Assembly (NCBI RefSeq): GCF_012922555.1
Contig: NZ_WIPK01000008.1
Location: 55,026-119,025, forward strand
DNA length: 64,000 bases
From: Paraclostridium dentum
GTDB taxonomy: Bacteria > Bacillota > Clostridia > Peptostreptococcales > Peptostreptococcaceae
Reading direction: 5' to 3'
Positions 55,415 to 63,923 of the stretch are shown one piece after another. The stretch's first letter is position 1, and each line of letters begins with the position of its first letter. The notes beneath the pieces were generated by a model. It was not told the DNA's origin. It saw only the letters and a list, made by a program, of their open reading frames with translations, and searched no databases. Both the position numbers and the translations under genes were made by a program.

Positions 55415-57550
55415 GTGAAAAATTTGTACAGTACTGTTTTTAATGGATCCGAGCAGGCATTAGAAGCTGCAAAAGGATTGCTTAATGAAGCTATAGAAAA
55501 ACATGGTAAAGACCATAAAGTTGAATTCCCAGATACGGCATATTCGCTTCCTTGCATATATGCTGCAACAGGAAAGAAAATTAATAATTTAGGGGATTTA
55601 GAAGCTGCACTAGAAATTATTGAAAGTTTAATAAATAAAACTCATTTATTAGAACATGTATTTAATTCAGGATTAGCAACAGCTTTAGCAGCAGAAGTAA
55701 TAGAAGCTATAAAATACTCAATGAGTGATGCTCCATATAGTGAGCCATGTGCAGGGCATATAACAGACCCTATAATAAGATCTCTTGGAGTACCATTAGT
55801 TACAGGAGATATACCAGGGGTTGCGGTTGTACTTGGAGAATGTCCAGATGCAGAAACTGCAGCTAAGATAATAAAAGACTATCAATCTAAAGGATTATTG
55901 ACATTCTTAGTTGGTAAAGTTATAGATCAGGCTATTGAGGCTGGAGTGAAAATGGGTCTAGAGCTTAGAGTTATACCTCTAGGATATGATGTAACAAGCG
56001 TAATACATGTTGTGTCAGTTGCTATAAGAGCAGCACTAATATTTGGAGGATTAGCTCCTGGCGATTTAACTGGATTACTAGAATATACAGCTAAGAGAGT
56101 TCCAGCATTTGTAAATGCATTTGGACCATTGACTGATTTAGTTGTGTCTTGTGGAGCAGGAGCAATAGCTTTAGGATTCCCAGTTATAACAGATCAAGAT
56201 GTGTTAGAAGTTCCAATGAACTTATTAACTCAAAAAGATTACGATAAGTTTGTAGCAACATCTCTAGAAGCTAGAGGAATAAAAATAAAAATAACTGAAA
56301 TACCAATACCAGTTTCTTTTGCAGCAGCATTTGAAGGTGAAAGAATAAGAAAAAATGATATGCTTGCTGAGTTTGGTGGAAACAGAACAGAAGCTTGGGA
56401 GTTAGTTAGAAAGAAAGAGCTATCTGAAGTTGAGGATCACAAGATAGAAATTATAGGTAGTGATATAGATCAAGTTGAAGCTGTAAATGGAGTTGTAAGA
56501 TTGCCTCTTGCAGTTATAGTTGATATAGCTGGTAAGAATATGCAAGAAGACTTTGAACCAGTTTTAGAAAGAAGATTACACTACTTCTTAAACTATATAG
56601 AAGGTGTAATGCATGTTGGGCAAAGAGATATAACTTGGGTAAGAATCTCTAAAGATGCTGTTGAAAAAGGATTCAGACTAAACCATATAGGAGAAGTTAT
56701 ATATGCTAAGATGCTAGATGAGTTTGAATCAGTAGTTGATAAGTGTCAAGTTACTTTAATAACAGATGCAGAAGAAGTAGCTAAATTAAAATCAGAGTAT
56801 GCAACTCCTAGATATACTGCTAGAGATGAAAGATTAGCTTCTTTAGTAGATGAAAGTGTTGATGAATTCTATACTTGTAATTTATGTCAGTCATTTGCAC
56901 CTGCACATGTTTGTGTTGTAACACCTGAAAGGCTAGGTCTTTGTGGAGCTGTTAGTTGGCTAGATGCAAAAGCAACAAAAGAGCTTGATAAAACAGGACC
57001 ATGCCAACCTATAATAAAAGGTGAATGCTTAGATGACTTAAAAGGTGTATGGCAATCAGTAAATGATGAAGTAAGTGCTATATCTCAAGGTGCGGTTGAA
57101 AGTGTTACATTATACTCTATATTAGAAGATCCAATGACTTCATGTGGATGTTTTGAATGTATATGTGGTATAATGCCGGAAGCTAACGGATTTGTTATAG
57201 TAAATAGAGAATTTGCAGGAATGACTCCTGTTGGTATGACATTTGGAGAACTTGCTTCAATGACAGGTGGAGGAGTTCAAACTCCAGGATTTATGGGTCA
57301 CGGAAGACAATTTATATCGTCTAAGAAATTTGCTTATGCAGAAGGCGGACCATCTAGAATAGTATGGATGCCTAAAGAATTAAAAGACTATGTTGCAGAT
57401 AAGTTAAATGCTGCAATGATGGAATTACATGGAATAGAAAACTTCACAGATATGATTTGTGATGAAACTATATCTACAGATTCTGAAGGTGTATTAGCAT
57501 ACCTAGAAGAAAAAGGTCATCCAGCTTTAAGCATGGAATGTGTGATGTAA
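55415..57550 (+). CDS. acsB: Acetyl-CoA synthase catalytic subunit
   Basis: 711 residues. A-cluster cysteines Cys488, Cys491, Cys500, Cys510, Cys577 and Cys579 (CGC) have exactly the spacing of Moorella AcsB 506/509/518/528/595/597, 18 residues shifted. It joins CO, the corrinoid-bound methyl and CoA at a Ni-Ni-[4Fe-4S] centre. The N-terminal CODH-binding domain is present. GTG start with AAGGGGGAA upstream. Confidence 0.97.
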   Translation: MKNLYSTVFNGSEQALEAAKGLLNEAIEKHGKDHKVEFPDTAYSLPCIYAATGKKINNLGDLEAALEIIESLINKTHLLEHVFNSGLATALAAEVIEAIKYSMSDAPYSEPCAGHITDPIIRSLGVPLVTGDIPGVAVVLGECPDAETAAKIIKDYQSKGLLTFLVGKVIDQAIEAGVKMGLELRVIPLGYDVTSVIHVVSVAIRAALIFGGLAPGDLTGLLEYTAKRVPAFVNAFGPLTDLVVSCGAGAIALGFPVITDQDVLEVPMNLLTQKDYDKFVATSLEARGIKIKITEIPIPVSFAAAFEGERIRKNDMLAEFGGNRTEAWELVRKKELSEVEDHKIEIIGSDIDQVEAVNGVVRLPLAVIVDIAGKNMQEDFEPVLERRLHYFLNYIEGVMHVGQRDITWVRISKDAVEKGFRLNHIGEVIYAKMLDEFESVVDKCQVTLITDAEEVAKLKSEYATPRYTARDERLASLVDESVDEFYTCNLCQSFAPAHVCVVTPERLGLCGAVSWLDAKATKELDKTGPCQPIIKGECLDDLKGVWQSVNDEVSAISQGAVESVTLYSILEDPMTSCGCFECICGIMPEANGFVIVNREFAGMTPVGMTFGELASMTGGGVQTPGFMGHGRQFISSKKFAYAEGGPSRIVWMPKELKDYVADKLNAAMMELHGIENFTDMICDETISTDSEGVLAYLEEKGHPALSMECVM

Positions 57551-57581
57551 TATTATCTTATAAAATTTGAGGAGTGAAACA

Positions 57582-57959
57582 ATGAAAGTTATACCAAGTT
57601 TAAAATACTGTAAAGAGCACACATGGGTAAAAGTAGATGGAGAATATGCTTATATAGGAATAACAGATTACGCTCAAGATCAATTAGGTGAAATATTATT
57701 TGTTGAGATGCCTGAAGTAGAAGATGAATTAACTAAAGGTAGTGACTTTGGAGTTGTAGAATCATCAAAAGTTGCTTCTGATTTAATAGCTCCTATATCT
57801 GGAGAAGTTGTACAAATAAATGAAGATTTAGAAGATGAGCCAGAAGCTATAAATGAAGATGCTTATGAGGCATGGATAATAAAAATAAAAATGTCAGATC
57901 CAGAAGAGTTAGATAGTTTAATAAACTCTGATGGATATGAAGCTAGCATAGAGGAATAA
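57582..57959 (+). CDS. gcvH: Glycine cleavage system H protein (lipoyl carrier)
   Basis: 125 residues. GcvH fold with CKEHTWVKV and the lipoylation site GVVESSKVASDL at Lys63. ATG 57582 with GAGGAG upstream is chosen over ATG 57567. No gcvT or gcvP accompanies it. Its partners here appear to be lpdA and the octanoyl/lipoyl genes at 60064-62701. The canonical GAGG ribosome site differs from the G5 sites of the genes before it. Confidence 0.94.
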   Translation: MKVIPSLKYCKEHTWVKVDGEYAYIGITDYAQDQLGEILFVEMPEVEDELTKGSDFGVVESSKVASDLIAPISGEVVQINEDLEDEPEAINEDAYEAWIIKIKMSDPEELDSLINSDGYEASIEE

Positions 57960-58016
57960 CAAAAAGCTGTTTCAAGTGAAATTGTAAAATCAATTGATCT
58001 TGGAACAGCTTTTTTG
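57960..58016 (+). terminator. Terminator after gcvH
   Basis: A 16-bp stem (57961-57976/57999-58014, one G-T pair) has a T-run. It marks the end of the main cluster transcript; acsV probably needs partial read-through or its own promoter, which I could not locate. Confidence 0.82.
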
Positions 58017-58130
58017 ATTTTAAAATTTGATAAAAATAAAACAAAAATCAAGGTAATATGATTGTTTACATAGAATATATATTTAGGGGATAACTTTGTA
58101 ACTTAGTGACTTTAAATAAGGGGGATTAGC

Positions 58131-60059
58131 ATGGTTAAAGTAAAAATATTGTCTCATAAAAAAGAGATTGAATGTAACAAAGAGGATAATTTACTAGAGG
58201 TTCTTAGAGAAAATGATATATTTATCGATGCTCCTTGCAATGGAAGTATGGTATGTGGAAAGTGTAAAGTAAAACTAAAAAATGGTAAAGTAGATTCTAA
58301 AATGAATATACATATAAATGAAGAAGAAAAAAAGCAAGGATATATTCTTTCGTGTGCAAGTAAGGTTATTGAAGATATAGAAATAGAAGTTCCTTCAAAA
58401 CTTTCAACATCTATGAATGAAATGAAAATTGAAGGCAGTGATAATAATAAAGATAAAAAAATATTTGATAAATCAATCAACATATTAAAGGACAATTCAT
58501 TAGATTTCAATAAAAAAATATTTAAAAAATATATAGAGTTAGATGAGCCAAATTTAGATGATAATATAAGCGATATAGATAGAATTCAAAGACATATTAG
58601 AAATAATTTTGGATATGAAAATATAGAGTTTAGTTTGAATTTACTTAGAACGATACCTTTAGTAATTAGAGATAATAATTTTAAGGTAACTATAACTTAT
58701 GAACTTAAAAATAACATTGTTTATTTGATTGATATTAATACTGGAAATACAGAAGATGAATTTTATGGAATAGCTGTTGATATAGGAACTACATCAGTTG
58801 TAGTTTGCTTAGTTAATTTAAAAAATAATGAGATTATAGGAAAAGAGTCATCAGGAAATGCGCAAATTAAATATGGAGCAGATGTAATAAATAGGATAAT
58901 ATATTCAACTAAAAAGGATGGAATTAAACTTCTACAACATGCAATAGTAGAAGAAACTATAAACCCACTAATAGAAAAGGTATGTAATAAAAATGAAATT
59001 GATAAAGAGTATATAAGTTATTTTGTAGTTGCAGGGAATACGACAATGAGTAGCTTATTTTTAGGAGTACATGCGGATTTTTTAAGACAAGAACCTTATA
59101 TACCTCCATTTGTAAAATCTCCAAATTTAAGTGCTCATGATATAGGATTAAATATAAATAAAGATGCTACTGTATATCTAGCACCATCTGTAGCTAGTTA
59201 TGTTGGTGGAGATATAACAGCAGGTGTATTATCTGCTGGAATATGGGCTAGTGAAGAAAATGTATTGTTTATAGACTTAGGAACTAATGGAGAGATTGTG
59301 TTTGGAAACAAAGACTATATGATGACTTGTGCATGCTCAGCAGGGCCCGCATTTGAAGGTGGAGGAATAAGTTGTGGTATGAGAGCTTCAAATGGAGCTA
59401 TAGAGAAAGTAGATATAGATAAAAATACTTTAAATCCTAAATTAAAAATTATTGGAGATTGCAATCCAGTTGGAGTTTGTGGTTCAGGAATAATAGATAT
59501 TATATGTAAAATGATGATAAGCGGAATTGTTGATAGAAGAGGTAAGATTAATAAAGAATTAAAAAATAAACGTATAAGATTTAATGAACATGATATAGGA
59601 GAGTATGTGCTTGCATTTAAGGAAGAGTACAATATAGAAAATGATATATCGGTAAATGAAGTAGATATAGATAATTTTATAAGAGCAAAAGGGGCTATAT
59701 ATTCAGGGGCATCTATACTTATAGAAAGCTTGGGCATGGATTTTAGTGTAATAGATAAAGTTTTAATTGCAGGAGGTATTGGAAATAGCTTAGATATAGA
59801 AAATTCTATTATGATAGGTTTATTACCAGATATAGATAGAGATAAATTTGACTATATAGGTAATAGCTCTCTTATAGGTTCTTACTTAACATTAATAAGT
59901 AATGATGCGAAAGATAAGTTAGAAGAAATAGGAGATCAATTAACATATGTAGAATTAAGCGTATATCCTACATATATGGATGAATTTATATCTGCTTGTT
60001 TTTTACCTCATACAAATATAGAACAATTTCCTTCAGTTAAAAATATATTAGGAGAATAA
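58131..60059 (+). CDS. acsV: Reductive activator of the corrinoid iron-sulfur protein (RACo-type)
   Basis: 642 residues. A plant-type [2Fe-2S] ferredoxin domain (Cys36-x5-Cys42-x2-Cys45 and a fourth Cys in YILSCAS) is followed by a linker. The ASKHA ATPase domain of the DUF4445 type follows (GIAVDIGTTSVVVCLV; FIDLGTNGEIVFGN; AGGIGNSLDIEN). Such proteins use ATP to return accidentally oxidised Co(II) of CoFeSP to Co(I). Its partner AcsCD is encoded upstream. Coupled to the radical SAM gene 4 bases downstream. Confidence 0.92.
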   Translation: MVKVKILSHKKEIECNKEDNLLEVLRENDIFIDAPCNGSMVCGKCKVKLKNGKVDSKMNIHINEEEKKQGYILSCASKVIEDIEIEVPSKLSTSMNEMKIEGSDNNKDKKIFDKSINILKDNSLDFNKKIFKKYIELDEPNLDDNISDIDRIQRHIRNNFGYENIEFSLNLLRTIPLVIRDNNFKVTITYELKNNIVYLIDINTGNTEDEFYGIAVDIGTTSVVVCLVNLKNNEIIGKESSGNAQIKYGADVINRIIYSTKKDGIKLLQHAIVEETINPLIEKVCNKNEIDKEYISYFVVAGNTTMSSLFLGVHADFLRQEPYIPPFVKSPNLSAHDIGLNINKDATVYLAPSVASYVGGDITAGVLSAGIWASEENVLFIDLGTNGEIVFGNKDYMMTCACSAGPAFEGGGISCGMRASNGAIEKVDIDKNTLNPKLKIIGDCNPVGVCGSGIIDIICKMMISGIVDRRGKINKELKNKRIRFNEHDIGEYVLAFKEEYNIENDISVNEVDIDNFIRAKGAIYSGASILIESLGMDFSVIDKVLIAGGIGNSLDIENSIMIGLLPDIDRDKFDYIGNSSLIGSYLTLISNDAKDKLEEIGDQLTYVELSVYPTYMDEFISACFLPHTNIEQFPSVKNILGE

Positions 60060-60063
60060 ATCT

Positions 60064-60930
60064 ATGAATTTAAATCGAAAAATTAATTTAGCATATGATA
60101 CAAAAGTTAAAAACTTTGGAAATGATATTGAGTTTGCATATCCAACCCAAACCTTAGCAGTGAGTATAACAGATACAAACTGTAGTCTAGGATGTGCTCA
60201 TTGCAATGGTCATTATTTAAAAAACATGACACCTATAGCTGAATATGAAAAAGATATAAAAAAGAGAAATATAACTAGTATATTATTAAGTGGTGGATGC
60301 AGCCAAGATGGAGATGTTCCTATAGATAGTCATATAGAAACTATAAAAAACTTAAAACAAAAGGGCTATAAATTAAATTCACATATAGGACTTATGAATA
60401 AAGAAAATATAGATTTGGTCTGCAATTTTTTAGATTATGTATCATTTGACCTTGTATTTGATGAGGATACTATAAAAGAAGTATATAAAATTAATAAAAG
60501 CAGAGAAGAATACATAGCTACATATGAATATATAAAAAGACACACAAAGGTAGCTCCACATATATGTATAGGATTAAAGGGTGGAAAGGTAAAAGGAGAA
60601 TATGAGATTATAGACTATCTTGAAAAAAACCAGCCAGATCAATTAACTTTTATAGTTTTGATACCTACAAAAAATACTGAGTATGAAAATGTAGAACCAC
60701 CTAATTTAGATGAAGTTATAGATGTACTGTGTGAAGCGAGAATAAGGCTTCCAAAAACTAAAATAAATTTAGGATGTATGAGGCCCAGGGGCAAATATAG
60801 AAGTGATTTAGATAAATTAGCAATAGAATGTGGAATAAATAAAATTGTATTACCGTCAAGATCATGTAAAAACTTAGCACTTGAAATGAAGTTAGATATT
60901 AAAGAGAGTAAGGAGTGTTGCATATTATGA
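60064..60930 (+). CDS. Radical SAM protein, LipS1/LipS2-type lipoyl synthase component A
   Basis: 288 residues. CSLGCAHC (Cys40, Cys44, Cys47) binds the radical SAM cluster; ITDTNCSLGCAHCNGHYL and the downstream LSGGCSQDGDVP resemble the biotin-synthase homolog group COG1856. The tail CKNL...KECC adds further cysteines that could hold an auxiliary cluster. This family and the COG2516-like gene that overlaps it downstream correspond, by my recollection, to the two-component lipoyl synthase LipS1/LipS2 of Thermococcus. I cannot say which number applies. It is followed by a lipM-like gene, supporting the role. Confidence 0.72.
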   Translation: MNLNRKINLAYDTKVKNFGNDIEFAYPTQTLAVSITDTNCSLGCAHCNGHYLKNMTPIAEYEKDIKKRNITSILLSGGCSQDGDVPIDSHIETIKNLKQKGYKLNSHIGLMNKENIDLVCNFLDYVSFDLVFDEDTIKEVYKINKSREEYIATYEYIKRHTKVAPHICIGLKGGKVKGEYEIIDYLEKNQPDQLTFIVLIPTKNTEYENVEPPNLDEVIDVLCEARIRLPKTKINLGCMRPRGKYRSDLDKLAIECGINKIVLPSRSCKNLALEMKLDIKESKECCIL

Positions 60931-61904
60931 TTAGATTGTCTATTGGAACTGCAATAGAACTTGGTATAAAAAGAGGCCAAAGCGACATACCTCCTACTAC
61001 TGCTTATATAATGATAGGAAATCAGTGTAATAATCGATGTTCATTTTGTTCACAATCCATTGAAAGTAATAGTAGAAAAGATAAACTGTCTAGAGTTTTA
61101 TGGCCAGAATATACAAAAGAAGAAATTTTAGATGCATTTAAAAGCTATGAAGGCGAAAATATAAAAAGAATATGCTTACAATCAATGGATAGTGAAGAAT
61201 CTCTTAACGAAGTAAGAAAATTTATTAAATATGTCAATTCTAATTTAAATATACCGATATCTTTATCAGCCAAGTTAGAAGATATGGATGAAATTGAAAA
61301 ATTCTTTGATCTAGGAGTTGAAAAAATAGGTATAGCTATAGATGCTGCAAATAAGGAATTATATGAGAAGATAAAAGGAACTAATTTTGATAAAAAAATA
61401 GATTTTATAAAAGAAGCAGGACTTATATATCCAAATAGAATTAGTACGCATATAATCGTAGGATTAGGAGAAAGCCACAAAGATATATATGATTTATATA
61501 AAACTCTGAAAGGTTACAATATAACAATTAGTTTATTTGCATTTACACCTGTAAAGGGAACTAAAATGGAAGATGTAAGTCAACCTAGTATAGAGAGTTA
61601 TAGAAGGGTTCAACTTATGACATATATGATGGATAAAGGATATAATGGAGATTACTTTAAATTTGGATTAGATGGGTACCTAGAAGAAATAGAGATAGAT
61701 GAATATATAAAGATGGATATATTAAAAGGAAAGCCATTTGAAATAAAAGGATGTAAGAATTGCAATAGACCATATTATAATGAGAGACCAGGACATACAA
61801 TATATAATTATTCAAGAAAGTTAAGTAAAGAAGAAATTAAACTAGCAATTAAAGAAATTAACTTAGATATAGGGGAAGTAAAATTATGCAAAAGTGGAGA
61901 GTAA
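60927..61904 (+). CDS. Radical SAM protein, LipS1/LipS2-type lipoyl synthase component B
   Basis: 325 residues. CNNRCSFC (Cys34, Cys38, Cys41) is the radical SAM motif. The start IRLSIGTAIELG and the KLSRVLWPEY segment fit COG2516 (biotin-synthase-related). KGCKNCNRPYYNERPG near residue 280 may bind a second cluster. ATG 60927 overlaps the preceding stop (ATGA) and has AAGGAG 11 bases upstream; the GTG at 60915 overlaps that site. With its neighbour it is proposed to insert sulfur at C6 and C8 of octanoyl-GcvH. Its last 19 bases overlap lipM. Confidence 0.72.
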   Translation: MIRLSIGTAIELGIKRGQSDIPPTTAYIMIGNQCNNRCSFCSQSIESNSRKDKLSRVLWPEYTKEEILDAFKSYEGENIKRICLQSMDSEESLNEVRKFIKYVNSNLNIPISLSAKLEDMDEIEKFFDLGVEKIGIAIDAANKELYEKIKGTNFDKKIDFIKEAGLIYPNRISTHIIVGLGESHKDIYDLYKTLKGYNITISLFAFTPVKGTKMEDVSQPSIESYRRVQLMTYMMDKGYNGDYFKFGLDGYLEEIEIDEYIKMDILKGKPFEIKGCKNCNRPYYNERPGHTIYNYSRKLSKEEIKLAIKEINLDIGEVKLCKSGE

Positions 61905-62701
61905 TAAAAAACAAAACTTATGATGGCGCAATGAATATGGCGATAGACGAAGCTATTACTATTTCATATAAAGAAGGAAAATGTAAGCCTACACTAAGAT
62001 TTTATTCTTGGAATCCTAGTTGTTTAACTATAGGATATTTTCAAAAGCTTGAAAGTGAAGTAGATATAAAAAAATGCAAAGAGTTAAATATAGACTGTGT
62101 AAGAAGAGCTACAGGTGGAAGAGCTGTATTACATCAAAATGAGTTAACTTATTCTATAATTGTAGGAGAAGACAATGAACTGATGGATAAGAGTATAAAT
62201 AGTTCATATAAGTTTATAAGTGAAGGAATAGCAAATGGCTTAAAACTTGAAGGTATAGAAGTTGATAATTTAAGCAAGGGAGAAAGAATCAGTAGAGAGA
62301 AGCTTTCAGCTGCGTGTTTTAATGCTCATGCTTCATATGAAATAACTATAAATGATAAAAAAGTTGTAGGAAGCGCACAACATAGGCATGATGGAGTTAT
62401 ATTACAACACGGGTCTATTGTATTGGATTTCAATATAGATGATTTGTATGAAATTATAAAAACCAAATCTCCAGAAATAAAAGAAAGAGCAAAGAAATTT
62501 ACGTTAAGCAAGGCAAGTGGTATTGAAAATGAAATAGGAAGAAAGATAGATATAAACAGCCTCGAAAAATCCATTGTAAGAGGAATGGCAAAGACTTTTA
62601 ATGTTGAGTTTGAAGAGGAAGAGTTAACGGATTATGAACTAGATTTAGCCAAGCGTTTATATAGTAAATATTCTTCAGATGAGTACACAAATAAAAGATA
62701 A
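61886..62701 (+). CDS. lipM: Lipoate/octanoate transferase, LipM type (octanoyl-ACP:GcvH)
   Basis: 271 residues of the biotin/lipoate transferase (BPL_LplA_LipB) fold. RRATGGRAVLHQNELTYS and KVVGSAQHRHDGVILQHG are family motifs. Cys144 in SAACFNAHASYE sits where B. subtilis LipM has its catalytic Cys150, so an octanoyl transferase is more likely than a lipoate ligase. No LplA C-terminal domain. It would load octanoyl groups on GcvH for the two radical SAM enzymes just upstream. An LplA-like salvage role is the alternative. Confidence 0.8.
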   Translation: MQKWRVIKNKTYDGAMNMAIDEAITISYKEGKCKPTLRFYSWNPSCLTIGYFQKLESEVDIKKCKELNIDCVRRATGGRAVLHQNELTYSIIVGEDNELMDKSINSSYKFISEGIANGLKLEGIEVDNLSKGERISREKLSAACFNAHASYEITINDKKVVGSAQHRHDGVILQHGSIVLDFNIDDLYEIIKTKSPEIKERAKKFTLSKASGIENEIGRKIDINSLEKSIVRGMAKTFNVEFEEEELTDYELDLAKRLYSKYSSDEYTNKR

Positions 62702-62719
62702 TTTATATAAGTAAAGGAA

Positions 62720-62748
62720 TTGACTTTAACCAAAATTTGGTGTTATAC
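62720..62748 (+). promoter_or_regulatory. Promoter with internal palindrome upstream of cooT
   Basis: TTGACT (62720-62725), a 17-bp spacer and TTATAC (62743-62748) with TG one base upstream of the -10. The spacer contains ACCAAAATTTGGT (62729-62741), a palindrome of 6-bp arms around one base, well placed for a repressor. Confidence 0.68.
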
Positions 62749-62779
62749 TCAAAATATACAAAGTTATTTGAAATCATGA

Positions 62780-62824
62780 AGATTTCTTTAAGGGTTTTGA
62801 AATACCTTGGAGGAATCTTTTTTT
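62780..62824 (+). terminator. Terminator/attenuator in the cooT leader
   Basis: A 14-bp stem (62780-62793/62805-62818, three G-T pairs) with 7 T lies about 25 bases after the expected transcript start and 40 before cooT. It may also end the lipM transcript. Confidence 0.65.
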
Positions 62825-62863
62825 GATTGAGTATAAAATTAATATACTAAGGGGGATTATGTT

Positions 62864-63055
62864 ATGTGTGAATCAGCAGCTTATGTGTTAAAAAACAACA
62901 ATCTTGAAAGAGTAATGGATAATGTGGTTAGTGTAGACCCATACGAAGGAAAAGTATATTTAACAGATTTACTAGGAGAGCAAAAAATAATCGATGGGGA
63001 AATAAAAGAAATAAGACTTATGGATCATAAAATAATAATCAAAGAATCAGTATAA
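62864..63055 (+). CDS. cooT: CooT family nickel-binding protein
   Basis: 63 residues. CooT signature MCESAAYV with Cys2, which in Rhodospirillum CooT binds nickel at the dimer interface. The remainder is a small beta-barrel-like sequence. It is thought to supply nickel for CODH maturation. G-rich ribosome site AAGGGGGA. Confidence 0.87.
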   Translation: MCESAAYVLKNNNLERVMDNVVSVDPYEGKVYLTDLLGEQKIIDGEIKEIRLMDHKIIIKESV

Positions 63056-63100
63056 ATCAAATTTTAATGTACATAAAAATGTAATTGAGGGGAAGAAAAT

Positions 63101-63517
63101 ATGATAATAGCAGTTATAGATGGAATGGGAGGCGGAATAGGAGCTCAAGTTGTATCAACTCTTAGAGATGAACTTCCATCGTACATAGAAATATACGCAC
63201 TAGGGACAAACTCAATAGCAACAAGTTCAATGATGAAAGCACACGCTAATAAAGGTGCTACAGGAGAGAACGCTATAATAGTTTCAACAAAAAAAGCTAG
63301 TATAGTAGTTGCGCCAGTATCTGCAGTTATACCAAATGCAATGATGGGTGAAGTAACCGCTAGAATTAGTGAAGCAATATCGGATAGTGAAGCTTTAAAA
63401 ATATTACTTCCTATAATGCCAGAAGATGTAGAAATGGTGGGATTAGAAGGAAAACCATTATCACTGTTGATAAAGGATGCAGTGAAAGTGATAAAAAAAG
63501 AATTTAATATAAAATAA
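63101..63517 (+). CDS. DUF3842 family protein
   Basis: 138 residues. IAVIDGMGGGIGAQVVSTLRD at the start is glycine-rich and nucleotide-binding-like; then YALGTNSIATSSMMKAHANKGATGE broken by a turn, and APVSAVIPNAMMGEVT. DUF3842 proteins are common beside cooT in acetogens. The function is unknown; nickel handling is guessed only from location. Confidence 0.83.
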   Translation: MIIAVIDGMGGGIGAQVVSTLRDELPSYIEIYALGTNSIATSSMMKAHANKGATGENAIIVSTKKASIVVAPVSAVIPNAMMGEVTARISEAISDSEALKILLPIMPEDVEMVGLEGKPLSLLIKDAVKVIKKEFNIK

Positions 63518-63529
63518 GGGGGATTATAA

Positions 63530-63811
63530 ATGCTATTTAATAAAACTAGTGTAAGAAACCACCATGATCACGATCATGAGCATATAGAACATTCAGGTGC
63601 AGCTGTAGCTGAAAATAAAGATGAAAAAACTCTTAATATACTTCTTGTTCATTGGGTAAATCACAATGAATCACATGAAGAAGGATTTAGAGAGTGGGCA
63701 GAAAAAGCTAGAGAAATGGGAAAAGAAGAAACTGCTAAAAATATTGAACAAGCAATTGATTACTTAAAAAAATCAAATGAAATGCTATTAGAAGCTAAAA
63801 AGAATATGTAA
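63530..63811 (+). CDS. Small protein with His-rich N-terminus (possible nickel binding)
   Basis: 93 residues. The segment NHHDHDHEHIEHSG (residues 10-23) has six His in 14 residues, typical for nickel or zinc storage. Further His residues occur in LLVHWVNHNESHEE. The rest is a charged helical domain. 12 bases after the DUF3842 gene, same operon as cooT, so a nickel role for CODH/ACS is likely but not shown. A terminator follows. Confidence 0.75.
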   Translation: MLFNKTSVRNHHDHDHEHIEHSGAAVAENKDEKTLNILLVHWVNHNESHEEGFREWAEKAREMGKEETAKNIEQAIDYLKKSNEMLLEAKKNM

Positions 63812-63813
63812 GT

Positions 63814-63843
63814 AAAATAAGGAGTTAATCTCCTTATTTTTAT
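63814..63843 (+). terminator. Terminator at the end of the cooT group
   Basis: A perfect 11-bp stem (63814-63824/63830-63840) with 5-base loop and T-run. Confidence 0.9.
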
Positions 63844-63871
63844 GTCAAATCAAAAAAAATTGTAAAAAACG

Positions 63872-63900
63872 TTGACATCAAAAAAAAAACCTTATATAAT
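63872..63900 (+). promoter_or_regulatory. Consensus promoter of the tRNA gene
   Basis: Exact TTGACA (63872-63877), a 17-bp spacer and exact TATAAT (63895-63900), 24 bases before the tRNA. Confidence 0.92.
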
Positions 63901-63923
63901 CATAGTATAGTAAAAATGAATAC

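Noticed and set aside
58154-58510. Reverse-strand frame inside acsV
   Set aside because: Serine/leucine-rich antisense product of AT-rich codons; acsV is unambiguous.
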